Shown: positions 55,578 through 64,000 of the stretch, one piece after another
How positions within the stretch are numbered: the stretch's first letter is position 1
How the letters are laid out: every line of letters starts with the position of its first letter
Source of the DNA: Tautonia sp040717455
Lineage (GTDB): Bacteria > Planctomycetota > Planctomycetia > Isosphaerales > Isosphaeraceae
Assembly: GCF_040717455.1 (NCBI RefSeq)
Contig: NZ_JBFEFH010000020.1
Coordinates: forward strand, 70,437 to 134,436
Length of the DNA stretch: 64,000 nucleotides
Reading direction: 5' to 3'
The notes under the pieces: model-generated
What the model was told of the DNA's origin: nothing
Seen by the model: the letters and a program-made list of their open reading frames with translations, nothing else
The model's database searches: none
Program-made: the position numbers and the translations under genes

Positions 55578-57389
55578 TCACGACGGGTCCACGGTCGCGA
55601 GGAACTCGTCGTTCGACTGCGACGCCTTGATCCGGCCGACGAGCTGATCCATGGCCTCGACCGGCCCCAGGTCGTTCAGCTCGCGACGGAGGGCGTAAAC
55701 CCGCGGGAGGTCGGCCTCGGGGATGAGGTTCTCCTCGCGACGGGTGCCGGAGCGGCTCAGGTCGATCGCCGGCCAGATGCGGCGGTCGACGAGCTGGCGG
55801 TCGAGGTAGACCTCCATGTTGCCGGTGCCCTTGAACTCCTCGAAGATCACCTCGTCCATCCGGCTGCCGGTGTCGACCAGGGCGGTGGCCAGGATGGTCA
55901 GGCTGCCCCCCTCCTCGATCTTCCGGGCGGCGCCGAAGAATCGCTTCGGCTTCTGCAGGGCCGAGGCGTCGATGCCCCCGGTCAGGACCTTGCCCGAGTG
56001 CGGGGCCTCGGTGTTGTAGGCCCGGGCGAGCCGGGTGATCGAGTCGAGCAGGATGACCACGTCTCGGCCGTACTCGACCATCCGCTTGGCCTTCTCGATG
56101 ACCATCTCGGCCACCTGGATGTGGCGCGAGGCCGGTTCGTCGAAGGTCGAGCTGATGACCTCGGCCGTCGGCCGGTTGACGGCCCGTTCCATGTCGGTCA
56201 CTTCCTCCGGCCGCTCGTCGATGAGCAGGACCATGAGGTAGGCCTCGGGGTGGTGATTCAGGACGCTGTTGGCGATCTTCTGCAGGAGGACGGTCTTGCC
56301 CGTGCGGGGAGGGGCGACGATCAGGCCGCGCTGGCCGAAGCCGATCGGCGTCATGAGGTCGACGACCCGCAGGGTCGTCTCGTCGGCCGCGGTGTCCAGG
56401 GCGATCCGCTTGATCGGGTGCAGCGGGGTCAGGTCGTCGAAGCTGACCTTCTCGGAGAGCTTGTCGGGATCTTCATAATTGATCGCCTCGACCCGGAGCA
56501 GCGCGAAGTAGCGCTCATTCTCCTTCGGCGGCCGGATCTGGCCGGCGACGATGGCCCCGGTCTTGAGGCCGAAGCGGCGGATCTGGCTCGGCGAGACGTA
56601 GATGTCGTCGGGGCAGGGGAGGTAGTTGTAGTCGGGGCTCCGGAGGAAGCCGAAGCCGTCGGGCAGGACCTCCAGGGTCCCCTCGCCGTACATCAGGCCG
56701 TTCTGCTTGACCCGCTCCTTGAGGATCTTGAAGATCAGGTCCTGCTTCTTCAGGCCGGTGTACTCGGTCACCCCCTCGCGCTTGGCGGCGGCGATGAGCT
56801 GGGGCATGGTCATGCGTTGCAGCTCGGTCAGGTGGATCTCGCCGCGCTTGATGACCTCGTACCGGTCGTGGATCTCCGAGTCGCCGAAGAGGGCGTCGTC
56901 GTCGGAGAACTCGCCGAGGTTGCCGTCGAGGTCGGCCTCGGCGGCCTCGGCCTTGACGAACTCATCGAGGTCGGGGTCGAGGTCGTCCTCGACCAGCGAC
57001 GCGGTGGCCCGGCCCCGGGAGTCGGGGGCCTCGTCCACGTCGAGGCCCTCGCCGAAGGATCGGCCCGGGCCGAGCGGGCCCTGGCCGTCGTCGGAGTCGG
57101 TCTCGGCGCGCTGGCGTTCGGCCCGGGCGGCCCGGTCGCGCTGCAGGCGGTCGCGGAGGGTCGGGGCGGCGGCGCCGTCGCGCTCGCGGTAGGTCTCGCG
57201 GTAGCGGACCGGCTCCCGAGTCCCTTCGCGTCTCGAGGCGCCCGACGGCGCCTCGCCGCCGCCGGCGGAGGGGTCGGCGGGAATCACGGCGTCTCCGGTC
57301 GTCGGGAGGTTGGCCTGTTCGGTCTGGGACGACTTGCGGGAGCGAGACGGGGAGGGGCTGGGCTCCCGGCGACGGGTGTCGTTGGCCAT
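55578..57389 (-). CDS. rho: Transcription termination factor Rho with extended acidic N-terminus
   Basis: This 603-aa RNA-dependent hexameric helicase terminates transcription. The about 185-residue N-terminal extension is Ser/Arg-rich then strongly acidic (DDLDPDLDEFVKAEAAEADL). It is followed by the Rho-N region (LTELQRMTMPQLIAAAKREG), the cold-shock-like RNA-binding domain (GFGFLRSPDYNYLPCPDDIY) and the ATPase core: Walker A PPRTGKTVLLQ, Walker B DVVILLDSITRLARAYN, Q-loop GGIDASALQKPKR. Extended Rho N-termini occur in many high-GC bacteria and planctomycetes. ATG 57389 has AGGAGAT upstream. Confidence 0.95.
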   Translation of the reverse strand: MANDTRRREPSPSPSRSRKSSQTEQANLPTTGDAVIPADPSAGGGEAPSGASRREGTREPVRYRETYRERDGAAAPTLRDRLQRDRAARAERQRAETDSDDGQGPLGPGRSFGEGLDVDEAPDSRGRATASLVEDDLDPDLDEFVKAEAAEADLDGNLGEFSDDDALFGDSEIHDRYEVIKRGEIHLTELQRMTMPQLIAAAKREGVTEYTGLKKQDLIFKILKERVKQNGLMYGEGTLEVLPDGFGFLRSPDYNYLPCPDDIYVSPSQIRRFGLKTGAIVAGQIRPPKENERYFALLRVEAINYEDPDKLSEKVSFDDLTPLHPIKRIALDTAADETTLRVVDLMTPIGFGQRGLIVAPPRTGKTVLLQKIANSVLNHHPEAYLMVLLIDERPEEVTDMERAVNRPTAEVISSTFDEPASRHIQVAEMVIEKAKRMVEYGRDVVILLDSITRLARAYNTEAPHSGKVLTGGIDASALQKPKRFFGAARKIEEGGSLTILATALVDTGSRMDEVIFEEFKGTGNMEVYLDRQLVDRRIWPAIDLSRSGTRREENLIPEADLPRVYALRRELNDLGPVEAMDQLVGRIKASQSNDEFLATVDPS

Positions 57390-57602
57390 GTGAGGACGAT
57401 CTCCTGAACTACTCGGCCGGGCGGCGAGGGCCGTCGGCCGCGACAAGGTGGCGTGATCGGGTGGCGGGTAGCATCGTCGGACCTGAGAACATGATCAGTC
57501 CGGGTGACAGGTCCGACCGACGTCGGTCGCGATGGATAACGGACGAAACGGACGATCGGGTTGGTGAGGACGTTGGAAACGGGAATCGGGGAGATAGGTG
57601 GC

Positions 57603-57637
57603 GGTCGGTCGGGTCGGGTCGGGTCGGGTCGGGTCGG
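57603..57637. repeat. Short tandem repeat of GGTCG
   Basis: About seven tandem GGTCG/GGGTC units occupy the 285-bp gap between coaE and rho. Confidence 0.75.
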
Positions 57638-57674
57638 CAGGGGGCTCAGGGCGAGCGTCGTCGGGATCTGAGGG

Positions 57675-58520
57675 TCAGCGTTTCCGACGACTCCGGCCGC
57701 GGCCGCGGGGGCCTCCCGGTCCGGGTCGCCCCGGTCCGGGGGGGAGCCGTCGCGAGCGAGCCATCGGGCGTTCCGACTCGACGTTCGGCTCGTCCCGATC
57801 CCTCAGGTCGCCGCGCCCGGCCGGATCGGCCGCGACGTCGGGGCGTCGGGTCAGGACTCGCCAGAGGGCATCGAGCCGGGCGGCCAGCTCCTCCGGGGTC
57901 CCGTGATTGTTCAGGACGTGGTCGGATTGCTCCCGCTTGCGGCCGAGCGGCCACTGCGACGCCTCTCGGGCTGCAAGTTGTTCGCCGGTCCAGCCGCGAG
58001 ATTCGGCGATTCGGGCGCGGCGGACGCGATCCGGGGCGTCGACGAAGACGATGGCGTCGCAGAGGTCGTCCCAGCCGGCCTCGAAGAGGACCGCGGCGTC
58101 GAGCACGACCATCGGCGCCTCGCGGCGGCGGCCGACGCGGCGGATGGCCTTCTCGAAGGTCGATCGCATCCTCGGGTGCAGGATCGACTCCAGGGCCCGC
58201 AAGGCGTGCGGCGCGGCGAAGACGATGCCACCCAGGGCGGCGCGGTCGATCTTCGGCTCCTCGGCCTCGCCGGCCGAGGCGTCGAGCACGTCCTCGCCGA
58301 ACCGGGCGACGACGGCATTGCGCGACGGGCGCTGGTCGAGCAGGGCGTGGCCGATGGCGTCGGCGTCGAGCACGGCGGCCCCCCGGGCGGCCAGCTCCGA
58401 GGCGACCCGGCTCTTGCCGGCCCCGATGCCGCCGACCAGGCCAACGACGGGCAGCGGGCCGTGTTTCCACGGACCGGGCAGGCGACGTTGACCGGATGGG
58501 CGGCGTGCGTAGCGCGGCAT
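57675..58520 (-). CDS. coaE: Dephospho-CoA kinase with basic C-terminal tail
   Basis: This 281-aa enzyme performs the last step of CoA synthesis, phosphorylating the 3'-hydroxyl of dephospho-CoA. P-loop VGLVGGIGAGKSRVASELA (about residues 25-43), DADAIGHALL (LID/CoA-binding) and VVLDAAVLFEAGWDDLCD are the family motifs. E. coli CoaE is 206 aa; here about 25 residues precede the P-loop and about 65 follow the core, ending in Pro/Gly/Arg-rich sequence. ATG 58520 was chosen because earlier starts give only basic low-complexity residues. It lies between polA and rho. Confidence 0.93.
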   Translation of the reverse strand: MPRYARRPSGQRRLPGPWKHGPLPVVGLVGGIGAGKSRVASELAARGAAVLDADAIGHALLDQRPSRNAVVARFGEDVLDASAGEAEEPKIDRAALGGIVFAAPHALRALESILHPRMRSTFEKAIRRVGRRREAPMVVLDAAVLFEAGWDDLCDAIVFVDAPDRVRRARIAESRGWTGEQLAAREASQWPLGRKREQSDHVLNNHGTPEELAARLDALWRVLTRRPDVAADPAGRGDLRDRDEPNVESERPMARSRRLPPGPGRPGPGGPRGRGRSRRKR

Positions 58521-58975
58521 GATGGTCGGACTCGTTCCTGGACCGAAGGGTTCGGTTCGGCCTCGCCAATGCCGTCTCGAGCACCGACGGGGACGGCGAG
58601 GGCGCGATGGAGCAGGGAGTTCTTGGATCGGGTCGCGAGGTTGGACGACGCTCACGAGGTGGGTTCAGGGAGGAGCAAGCGGCCGCCCGCACGACGGGAC
58701 AACCGGAGAGGACTGCGATGCGAGCGAAACCGACGACAACAATCCACCTCGTCAATCGAGGAGGCGAGCCATCCGATTCGGAATCGCAAGGCCCCCCGGG
58801 GCTGATCCGCGTGATCGAGTGATTCAATCGCCGCGGCAGGGCTCGCGGGCAGGAGGGGGCTGGGGTGGTGCGAGTGCGAGAGACCTGCGAACTCTGCGTC
58901 CATTTATACTCCACCTCCCGGATTCGATCAACGGAATTCCGCCGCTTCGATTGGAATTCTCCTCATGGTGCGGGG
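58521..58975. other. Long gap between polA and coaE with a candidate promoter
   Basis: This 455-bp same-strand gap contains a candidate promoter at 58903-58931 (minus strand). A weak 83-codon reading (58652-58903) begins at an ATG within the -10 region, but its His/Pro/Arg-rich product is not convincing. No repeats were found. Confidence 0.45.
58903..58931 (-). promoter_or_regulatory. Candidate sigma70-type promoter (TTGATC-17-TATAAA) upstream of coaE-rho
   Basis: On the minus strand TTGATC (58931-58926) and TATAAA (58908-58903) are separated by 17 bp. It lies just after the polA stop and about 380 nt upstream of coaE, so the coaE-rho-ribH group could be transcribed independently of polA. 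A GGGAGGTGGAG in the spacer also looks like a ribosome-binding site for a short reading frame. Confidence 0.4.
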
Positions 58976-61681
58976 TCAGCCGGCCGGGGTCAGGGGAGTG
59001 ACGTCCAGCCAGTTCGGGCCGGCCGCGAGATCCACCTGGAGCGGGACATCGAGCGGCAATGCCGCGGCCATGGCCTCGGCCACCATCCGGGCGAGGCCCG
59101 GCAGTTCCTCGGTCGGGGCCTCGAACACCAGCTCGTCGTGGATCTGGAGCAACATCCGGGCCTCGCGCCGGTCGTCGCGGAGCCGGCGGTCGACGTCGAG
59201 CATCGCCCGCTTGATCAGGTCGGCCGCCGACCCCTGGATCACCGTGTTGACCGCCGTCCGCTCGGCCAGGTTCCGGTTCCGCCCGGTGGTGTTCTTGATG
59301 CCGCTGATCGCGCGACGGCGGCCGAGGATCGTCTCGACCCGGCCGGCGACCACGGCCTGCTCCAGGGTCTCGGTGATGAACCGGTCGACCCCCTCGTACT
59401 GCCGGAAGTAGGCGTCGATGAAGAGCGCCGCGTCGCCCTGGGAGATCCCCAGGCGGGTGGCGAGGCCGAACGGGCTGAGGCCGTAGATCACGCCGAAGTT
59501 GACCGTCTTGGCCATCCGGCGCTGGTCCTTCGTCACCTCACCCTCGGGCACGCCGAAGATCTGCGCGGCGACGACCCGGTGGATGTCCCGGTTCTCGGCG
59601 AAGGCCCGCACCAGCTCCGGGTCCTTGCTGAAATGGGCGAGGATGCGGAGCTCGATCTGCGAGTAATCGGCCGTCAGCAGGGACCAGCCCGGCCCTTTCG
59701 CCACGAATGCCTGGCGAATCTGCCGGCCGTCCTCGGTGCGGACGGGGATGTTCTGCAGGTTCGGGTCGGATGAGCTGAGCCTCCCCGTCGCCGTCACCAC
59801 CTGGTTGAACGAGGCGTGGATCCGGCCGTCGGGGTGGACCAGCTCGGGCAGGGCGTCGAGATAGGTCCCCTTCAGCTTGTCGAGCTGCCGGTGCTGCACG
59901 ATGAGGCGCGGCAGCGGGTGCTCGGCGGAGAGGGCCTCGAGGACCTCGGCATCGGTGCTCGGCTCGCCTCCGGGGGTCTTCTTGGTCGGCTTCAGCTTCA
60001 GGTCCTCGAACAGGATCTGCCGGAGCTGCTGGGCGGACCCGATGTTGAACTCCCGCCCGGCGATCTCGTAAATCTCGCCCCGGATCGTCTCCAGCCGATC
60101 GGCAAACTCAGTCGACAGTTGCCGGAGTTTTTCCACATCGACCGCGATTCCGGTGGCTTCCATCCGGGCGAGCACGGCAATGAGCGGGCGTTCGACCGTC
60201 TCGTAAAGATCCCCCAGCCCTTCCTCGCGGACCTTGGGAGCGAGGATGGCGTCGAGCCGCCAGGCGGCGTCGGCGTCCTCGCCGGCGTAGGCGGCCACGC
60301 GGTCGATGGCCACGGTGTCGATGGTCGTCTGGAGCTTGCCTTTGCCGATGAGGCTCGCGATCGGGATCATCGAGTGGTCGAGCAGGCGCCGGGCCAGCTC
60401 GTCGAGGTTGTGGTTCCGCTCGCCGCTCTCGAGCAGGTAGCTCAGGACCATCGTGTCGGAGATCGACTCCGACAGCGCGACGCCGAGCTTCCCGAGCACC
60501 AGGTAGTCGTACTTCAGGTTCTGGCCGACGACCTCCCGGGCCGGGTCGGAGAGGATCGGCGCGAGGGCCTCGAGGGTCGCCGCCTGGTCGAGCGTCCTGC
60601 TCCCCTCGGGGCCCCGGACGGGGAGATAGAAGGCCTCGCCGGCGTTCCAGCAGAAGGACAAGCCCACCAGCTCGGCCTGGAGCGGGTCGAGGGCGGTCGT
60701 CTCGGTGTCGAAGCTGAACCGGCGCTGCTCGCGGAGGGCCGAGAGGAAGCGATCGAACTTCTCGGGCGTGTCGATCACCTGATATTCCTCGACCGGCCAG
60801 ATGTCCTCCGGCCGATCCGGCTCGCTCGCGGCGATCTCGTCGAGGAAGCGGTGGAACCCGCACTCGATGCAGAGGGCCTTGAGCGCCCCGTGGTCGATCT
60901 CGTCCCGGCGCAGGTCGGCCCAGTCGAAGGGGATCGGCAGGTCGGTCCGCAGCGCGATCAGTTCCCGGGCCTTGCGGGCCACGTCGGCATGCTTGTAGAG
61001 GTTCTCCTTCCGCTTGACCCCCGAGACCTTCGGGATGTTCTCCAGCAAGGCGTCGAGCGACCCGAACTGCTGGAGCAACTGCGCGGCGGTCTTCGTGCCG
61101 ATCCCCGGCACGCCCGGCACGTTGTCGACGGCGTCGCCGGTCAGGGAGAGCAGGTCGACCACCTGATCGGGGCCGACGCCCCAGTCCTTCTGCAGGCCCT
61201 CCGCGTCGAGCACCTGCTGCTTGCGCAGGTTGTAGATGAAGACATGTTCGCCGAGGAGTTGCCTGGCATCCTTGTCCGACGTGCAGATGAATACGTCCAT
61301 CCCCTGATCGACCCCCAGCCGGGCGATGGTGGCGATCACGTCGTCGGCCTCGGCCCCCTCGTATTCGAGGATCGGGATGCGAAACCCTTCGAAGACGCGG
61401 CGGATCAGGGGGATTTGCGGCTGCAGGTCGTCGGGCATGGCCGAGCGATTGGCCTTGTACTCCTCGAACAGGTCGGAGCGGAAGACCCGGCCCGGTCCGT
61501 CGAACGCCGCGGCCACCGAATGCGGCTTCCGGTCGCGATGCAGGTTCAGGACGTCCCGCATGATGCCGAAGACGGCGTTCGTCGGCTGCCCGGCCGGCCC
61601 CGTCATGGTCGGGATCGCATGGAAGACCTGATAGATGATCGAATACGCATCCAGCAAGTAGAGCGTCGGGCGGTCGTTCAT
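58976..61681 (-). CDS. polA: DNA polymerase I with intact 5' nuclease and 3'-5' exonuclease domains
   Basis: This 901-aa repair and Okazaki-fragment polymerase comprises three domains. The 5' nuclease spans residues 1-290 (YEGAEADDVIATIARLG, LSLTGDAVDNVPGVPGIGTK). The 3'-5' exonuclease spans about 310-500, with Exo I FSFDTETTALDP (Asp325, Glu327), Exo II VGQNLKYDYLVL and Exo III AYAGEDADAAW, so proofreading looks intact. In the polymerase domain, motif A is LLTADYSQIELRILAHFS, motif B RRMAKTVNFGVIYGLSPFG and motif C QIHDELVFEAP. ATG 61681 begins the conserved N-terminus; longer upstream readings were rejected. Confidence 0.96.
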   Translation of the reverse strand: MNDRPTLYLLDAYSIIYQVFHAIPTMTGPAGQPTNAVFGIMRDVLNLHRDRKPHSVAAAFDGPGRVFRSDLFEEYKANRSAMPDDLQPQIPLIRRVFEGFRIPILEYEGAEADDVIATIARLGVDQGMDVFICTSDKDARQLLGEHVFIYNLRKQQVLDAEGLQKDWGVGPDQVVDLLSLTGDAVDNVPGVPGIGTKTAAQLLQQFGSLDALLENIPKVSGVKRKENLYKHADVARKARELIALRTDLPIPFDWADLRRDEIDHGALKALCIECGFHRFLDEIAASEPDRPEDIWPVEEYQVIDTPEKFDRFLSALREQRRFSFDTETTALDPLQAELVGLSFCWNAGEAFYLPVRGPEGSRTLDQAATLEALAPILSDPAREVVGQNLKYDYLVLGKLGVALSESISDTMVLSYLLESGERNHNLDELARRLLDHSMIPIASLIGKGKLQTTIDTVAIDRVAAYAGEDADAAWRLDAILAPKVREEGLGDLYETVERPLIAVLARMEATGIAVDVEKLRQLSTEFADRLETIRGEIYEIAGREFNIGSAQQLRQILFEDLKLKPTKKTPGGEPSTDAEVLEALSAEHPLPRLIVQHRQLDKLKGTYLDALPELVHPDGRIHASFNQVVTATGRLSSSDPNLQNIPVRTEDGRQIRQAFVAKGPGWSLLTADYSQIELRILAHFSKDPELVRAFAENRDIHRVVAAQIFGVPEGEVTKDQRRMAKTVNFGVIYGLSPFGLATRLGISQGDAALFIDAYFRQYEGVDRFITETLEQAVVAGRVETILGRRRAISGIKNTTGRNRNLAERTAVNTVIQGSAADLIKRAMLDVDRRLRDDRREARMLLQIHDELVFEAPTEELPGLARMVAEAMAAALPLDVPLQVDLAAGPNWLDVTPLTPAG

Positions 61682-62089
61682 CGCGATCAGGGGCAGAGGT
61701 GAAGGAAGGTCGGGGTGGGACGGGAACCCGGCCAGGGGCGCAACCGGGGCCGCACGCGACGGAGGGATCGGACCCGATCGACTATCCCCCGCGGGGCCCC
61801 CCCTGTCAAGCCGCCGATTCCCTCGCCGGCGATCGCTGGCCGGGGGGACGCCCCCGATCGTCGTCGCGGCGTGGTGGGATCGCGATGACCCGCAGCCCCT
61901 CGCCCGTCCCTTCGCCTCGCCTTCGCGGGATGGCTGCCAAGATCGGCGTGGTCCGGGCCATCGGAAAACCCGACCTCTCCCCGATCGCATCCCCGGCCCG
62001 CCGTGTCGTACAATCCCCATCCGATCGCGCCCGATCCCCATCGGCACTTCCGGTCGACGCTCGTCGATCGCCCCAAGGAGCCACCGATC
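61682..62089. other. Divergent intergenic region between polA and the CBM9-like gene
   Basis: This 408-bp divergent gap contains TACAAT near 62010 that could be a -10 for the plus-strand gene. No matching -35, repeat or small gene was found. Confidence 0.4.
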
Positions 62090-62839
62090 ATGAGAACGCT
62101 CGCCCTGCTCACGCTCCCCGTGCTGCTCGCCGCCCCCGCGGTCGGTGGCTCCGACGAGCCGCCGATCACCCGAGAGGCCGCCTGCCGACGGGTCGAGACG
62201 CCCCCCGTGCTCGACGGCAAGCTCGACGACCCGGCCTGGGCCGCCGCCCGGGCCGACGAGATCAACCGCTTCTCCGCCTTCTGGGCCGGCGAAGGCCGCG
62301 GCGAAGGGACGCGAGCCTGGCTCGTCTGGGACGACGACGCCCTCTACTTCGCCGCCACCATGACCGACGCCGAACTCCGCGCATTCGGCACCGAGCGCAA
62401 CGACCGGCTCTGGCTCGGCGACGTCTTCGAGCTGTTCTTCAAGCCCTCGGGGGACGACCCCCGCTACTACGAGTTCCAGGTCAACCCGCGCTCGGTGATC
62501 CTCGAACTCGCCTTCCCCCGCCGCGGGCATCCCTTCGAGGAACTGGCCGCCCGCCCGCCGATGGGCTTCGAGGCCGTCGCGGTCGTCGACGGCACGCTCG
62601 ACCAGCCGGGCGACACCGACCGGTCGTGGTCGGTCGAGGGTCGAATCCCCTGGTCCCTGTTCGAAGCGACCGGCGGCCGGCCGGCGATCGGCGATTCCTG
62701 GCGCTTCGCCCTCTGCCGATACGACTACGGCCCGGAGGGGACCGACCCCTTGCTCATGAGCTCCGCCCCCCTCTCGCAACCGAGCTTCCACCGTTACGAG
62801 GACTATGGCCTGCTGCACTTCAAGGGGCCGAACGACTGA
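62090..62839 (+). CDS. Secreted CBM9-like (carbohydrate-binding family 9) protein
   Basis: This 249-aa protein has a signal peptide (RTLALLTLPVLLAAPAVGGS) and a family 9 carbohydrate-binding-like domain (RVETPPVLDGKLDDPAWAAA, TRAWLVWDDDALYFAATMTD, LGDVFELFFKPSGDDPRYYEFQVNPR, VEGRIPWSLFEA). Such domains bind the reducing ends of polysaccharides. AAGGAG lies 9 nt before ATG 62090. It shares the general fold with the unexported protein at 54217-54888. Confidence 0.88.
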   Translation: MRTLALLTLPVLLAAPAVGGSDEPPITREAACRRVETPPVLDGKLDDPAWAAARADEINRFSAFWAGEGRGEGTRAWLVWDDDALYFAATMTDAELRAFGTERNDRLWLGDVFELFFKPSGDDPRYYEFQVNPRSVILELAFPRRGHPFEELAARPPMGFEAVAVVDGTLDQPGDTDRSWSVEGRIPWSLFEATGGRPAIGDSWRFALCRYDYGPEGTDPLLMSSAPLSQPSFHRYEDYGLLHFKGPND

Positions 62840-62866
62840 TCGGATCGACCCCGAGGGCTCTGTCGC

Positions 62867-63676
62867 TCAACGCTTCTTCCGTTTGTTCGACCGCGCCCGG
62901 GCCTGCTTCTGCTGCTTCTTCTTCGCCTTGAGCTTCTTCAAGTCCGGGCGATTGGCCCCGCCAGGACCGACCTCGAACGACGGGCGGGACACGCCGGACG
63001 CGAACCGCAGGTTCTCCGGCATCGGGCCCAGGCCCAGCTCGTATCGGACGATGGGCCAATCCCCGGCAATGGAGATGTCCACCCGATTCGCCTCGAAGGC
63101 CGCCTCGATCGCCGGGGCGGCCTCCGTCGCCTCCAGGTCGAGAAGGGTGGCGACGATGAACCCGTTCAGGGTCTCGTCGGTCTCCGGATGCTCCGCCAGC
63201 ATGCGGGTCAGGAAAGCGACGACCCGCTCCCGAGACTCCGGATGCGCCAGGGCGATCTTGGTGAACGACTCGCAGAGCCCCGACCGGAGCCGATGCTCGT
63301 TCGCCGGATCCTCGAACGACCGCTCCAGGTCCGGCAGGGCGCCCGGCCCGAGGGTCTCCATCACCTCGGCCAGTTCCTCGACCCAGAAGTCGTGCACGTC
63401 GATCATGCGGGCATAATCGGCCAGCAGCGGCCCGACCGCCTCGACGGCCCGGAGCTGGGCGATCGCCTTCAGCGCGTGCTCGCAGGCCCAGGCCTGGGCC
63501 TCGTCCACGTCTTCCCGGTCGAGCTGCGCGAACAGGTCCGCGTCGGTCGCCATCCGGGTCAGTTCCGGCACATGCTCCGGGCCGATGCCCATGGCCCGGT
63601 AGTCGGGCCCCTCGGTCCCCAGCTCCACTTCGCCGAGCCGAAGCAACTGGTCCAGGGGAGGTTGGTAGGTGCTCAT
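62867..63676 (-). CDS. DUF1186-like HEAT-repeat protein with basic tail
   Basis: This 269-aa soluble protein consists of helical, HEAT-like repeats (LKAIAQLRAVEAVGPLLADYARM, AEVMETLGPGALPDLERSFED, NGFIVATLLDLEATEAAPAIEAAFE). It ends with a strongly basic tail (KKLKAKKKQQKQARARSNKRKKR). The repeats and MGIGPEHVPELTRMATDADL resemble DUF1186 proteins. The function is unknown; the tail could bind nucleic acid. Confidence 0.75.
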   Translation of the reverse strand: MSTYQPPLDQLLRLGEVELGTEGPDYRAMGIGPEHVPELTRMATDADLFAQLDREDVDEAQAWACEHALKAIAQLRAVEAVGPLLADYARMIDVHDFWVEELAEVMETLGPGALPDLERSFEDPANEHRLRSGLCESFTKIALAHPESRERVVAFLTRMLAEHPETDETLNGFIVATLLDLEATEAAPAIEAAFEANRVDISIAGDWPIVRYELGLGPMPENLRFASGVSRPSFEVGPGGANRPDLKKLKAKKKQQKQARARSNKRKKR

Positions 63677-64000
63677 GAGTGCGTCCCGGTCGAGGGGGGG
63701 CGGCCGCCGGCCCGATCGAATCGGGGGGGCGGCGTTCCGTCGGCCCTCGGGGCGTATCGGACCCGCTCGAGCCGCCTCGAACGGTGATTCTCACCACTGC
63801 GAGAATTGTTGCCTGACGCGCTGCCCCTTGCAACGGGCGATCGGCCCGGCCGCCGATCGGACCCGGCCCGTTCGCGGGCCGACGCGAGAATCCCCCTCGG
63901 ACCTTGCGCGATCGGCCATGCTCGGCCTGCGGCCCCGTCGCGTCAGGAGGGGCGGCCCGGACACCGGTCGGCACCACGCGGCATCCGTTCGTGCCGATCC
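63677..64000. other. Right-edge region with no recognised gene
   Basis: Nothing is supported in the last 324 bases. The sequence has short GC-rich palindromes (around 63840-63885) but no convincing coding region, RNA gene or promoter pair. A gene entering from beyond 64000 cannot be excluded. Confidence 0.4.

Noticed and set aside
58652..58903. 83-codon minus-strand reading with GGGAGGTGGAG upstream
   Set aside because: Product rich in His, Pro, Arg and Ser with no recognisable fold; its ATG coincides with a candidate -10 region.
58976..62818. Continuous minus-strand reading of 1280 codons including polA
   Set aside because: Canonical DNA polymerase I begins at 61681. The rest is antisense to the CBM9-like gene and intergenic DNA, an artefact of high GC.

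Overview
The window is a single high-GC (roughly 70 %) bacterial chromosome segment with dense, mostly house-keeping genes on both strands. The gene families point to the Planctomycetota, most likely the Isosphaeraceae (Tautonia/Singulisphaera-like). The evidence is Tat-exported DUF1501 proteins, secreted ceramidase-like, CBM9-like, BNR and VCBS-repeat proteins, Uma2 nucleases, an NHLRC2-like thioredoxin/NHL protein, a protein with the short N-terminal TGPKSTEGKARS motif, and a polA-coaE-rho-ribH gene order. The family assignment is inference. No rRNA, tRNA, CRISPR array, prophage or intact insertion sequence was seen.

Layout. 1-5.5 kb: truncated uronate-isomerase-like gene, UVR-motif protein, pyrK, rluB, with gaps packed with palindromic intergenic repeats. 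5.9-9.6 kb: secreted peroxiredoxin and the pntAA-pntAB-pntB transhydrogenase operon. 9.8-14 kb: DUF1501 protein, PLP-dependent dehydratase, Tat-exported ceramidase-like protein. 14.1-20 kb: ClC channel, then a creatininase / MFS / BNR-sialidase operon. 20-27.6 kb: an EF-hand/deiodinase-like gene split by a G9 run, an LRR membrane protein, several small or hypothetical genes, and the NHLRC2-like protein. 27.9-31.7 kb: prs, then an AAA+ / VWA pair. 31.7-36.9 kb: Tat-exported protein, two selenoprotein genes (selD with an in-frame UGA, and a SelW/Rdx-like CxxU protein), AI-2E family permease, nitroreductase. 37-45.5 kb: a minus-strand run of ceramidase-LamG protein, secreted protein, two large uncharacterised proteins, Uma2 nuclease, MoxR ATPase and a DUF4404-like protein. 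45.6-51.8 kb: VCBS-repeat protein, csrA, YfhO-like membrane protein, argC, cytochrome c'-like protein. 51.9-61.7 kb, minus strand: TSUP permease, rpsA, DOMON-like protein, ribH, rho, coaE, polA. 62-64 kb: CBM9-like protein and a DUF1186-like protein.

The most notable content is the pair of adjacent selenocysteine-encoding genes at 33.5-34.9 kb. Each has a UGA codon in the conserved redox or catalytic position, and a bacterial-SECIS-like hairpin follows at the expected distance. Standard gene calling truncates the first and misses the second. Other points of interest are a homopolymer frameshift that separates the signal peptide from an iodothyronine-deiodinase-like EF-hand protein, three families of dispersed palindromic intergenic elements, and an uncharacterised MoxR/Uma2/TIKI-like minus-strand cluster.
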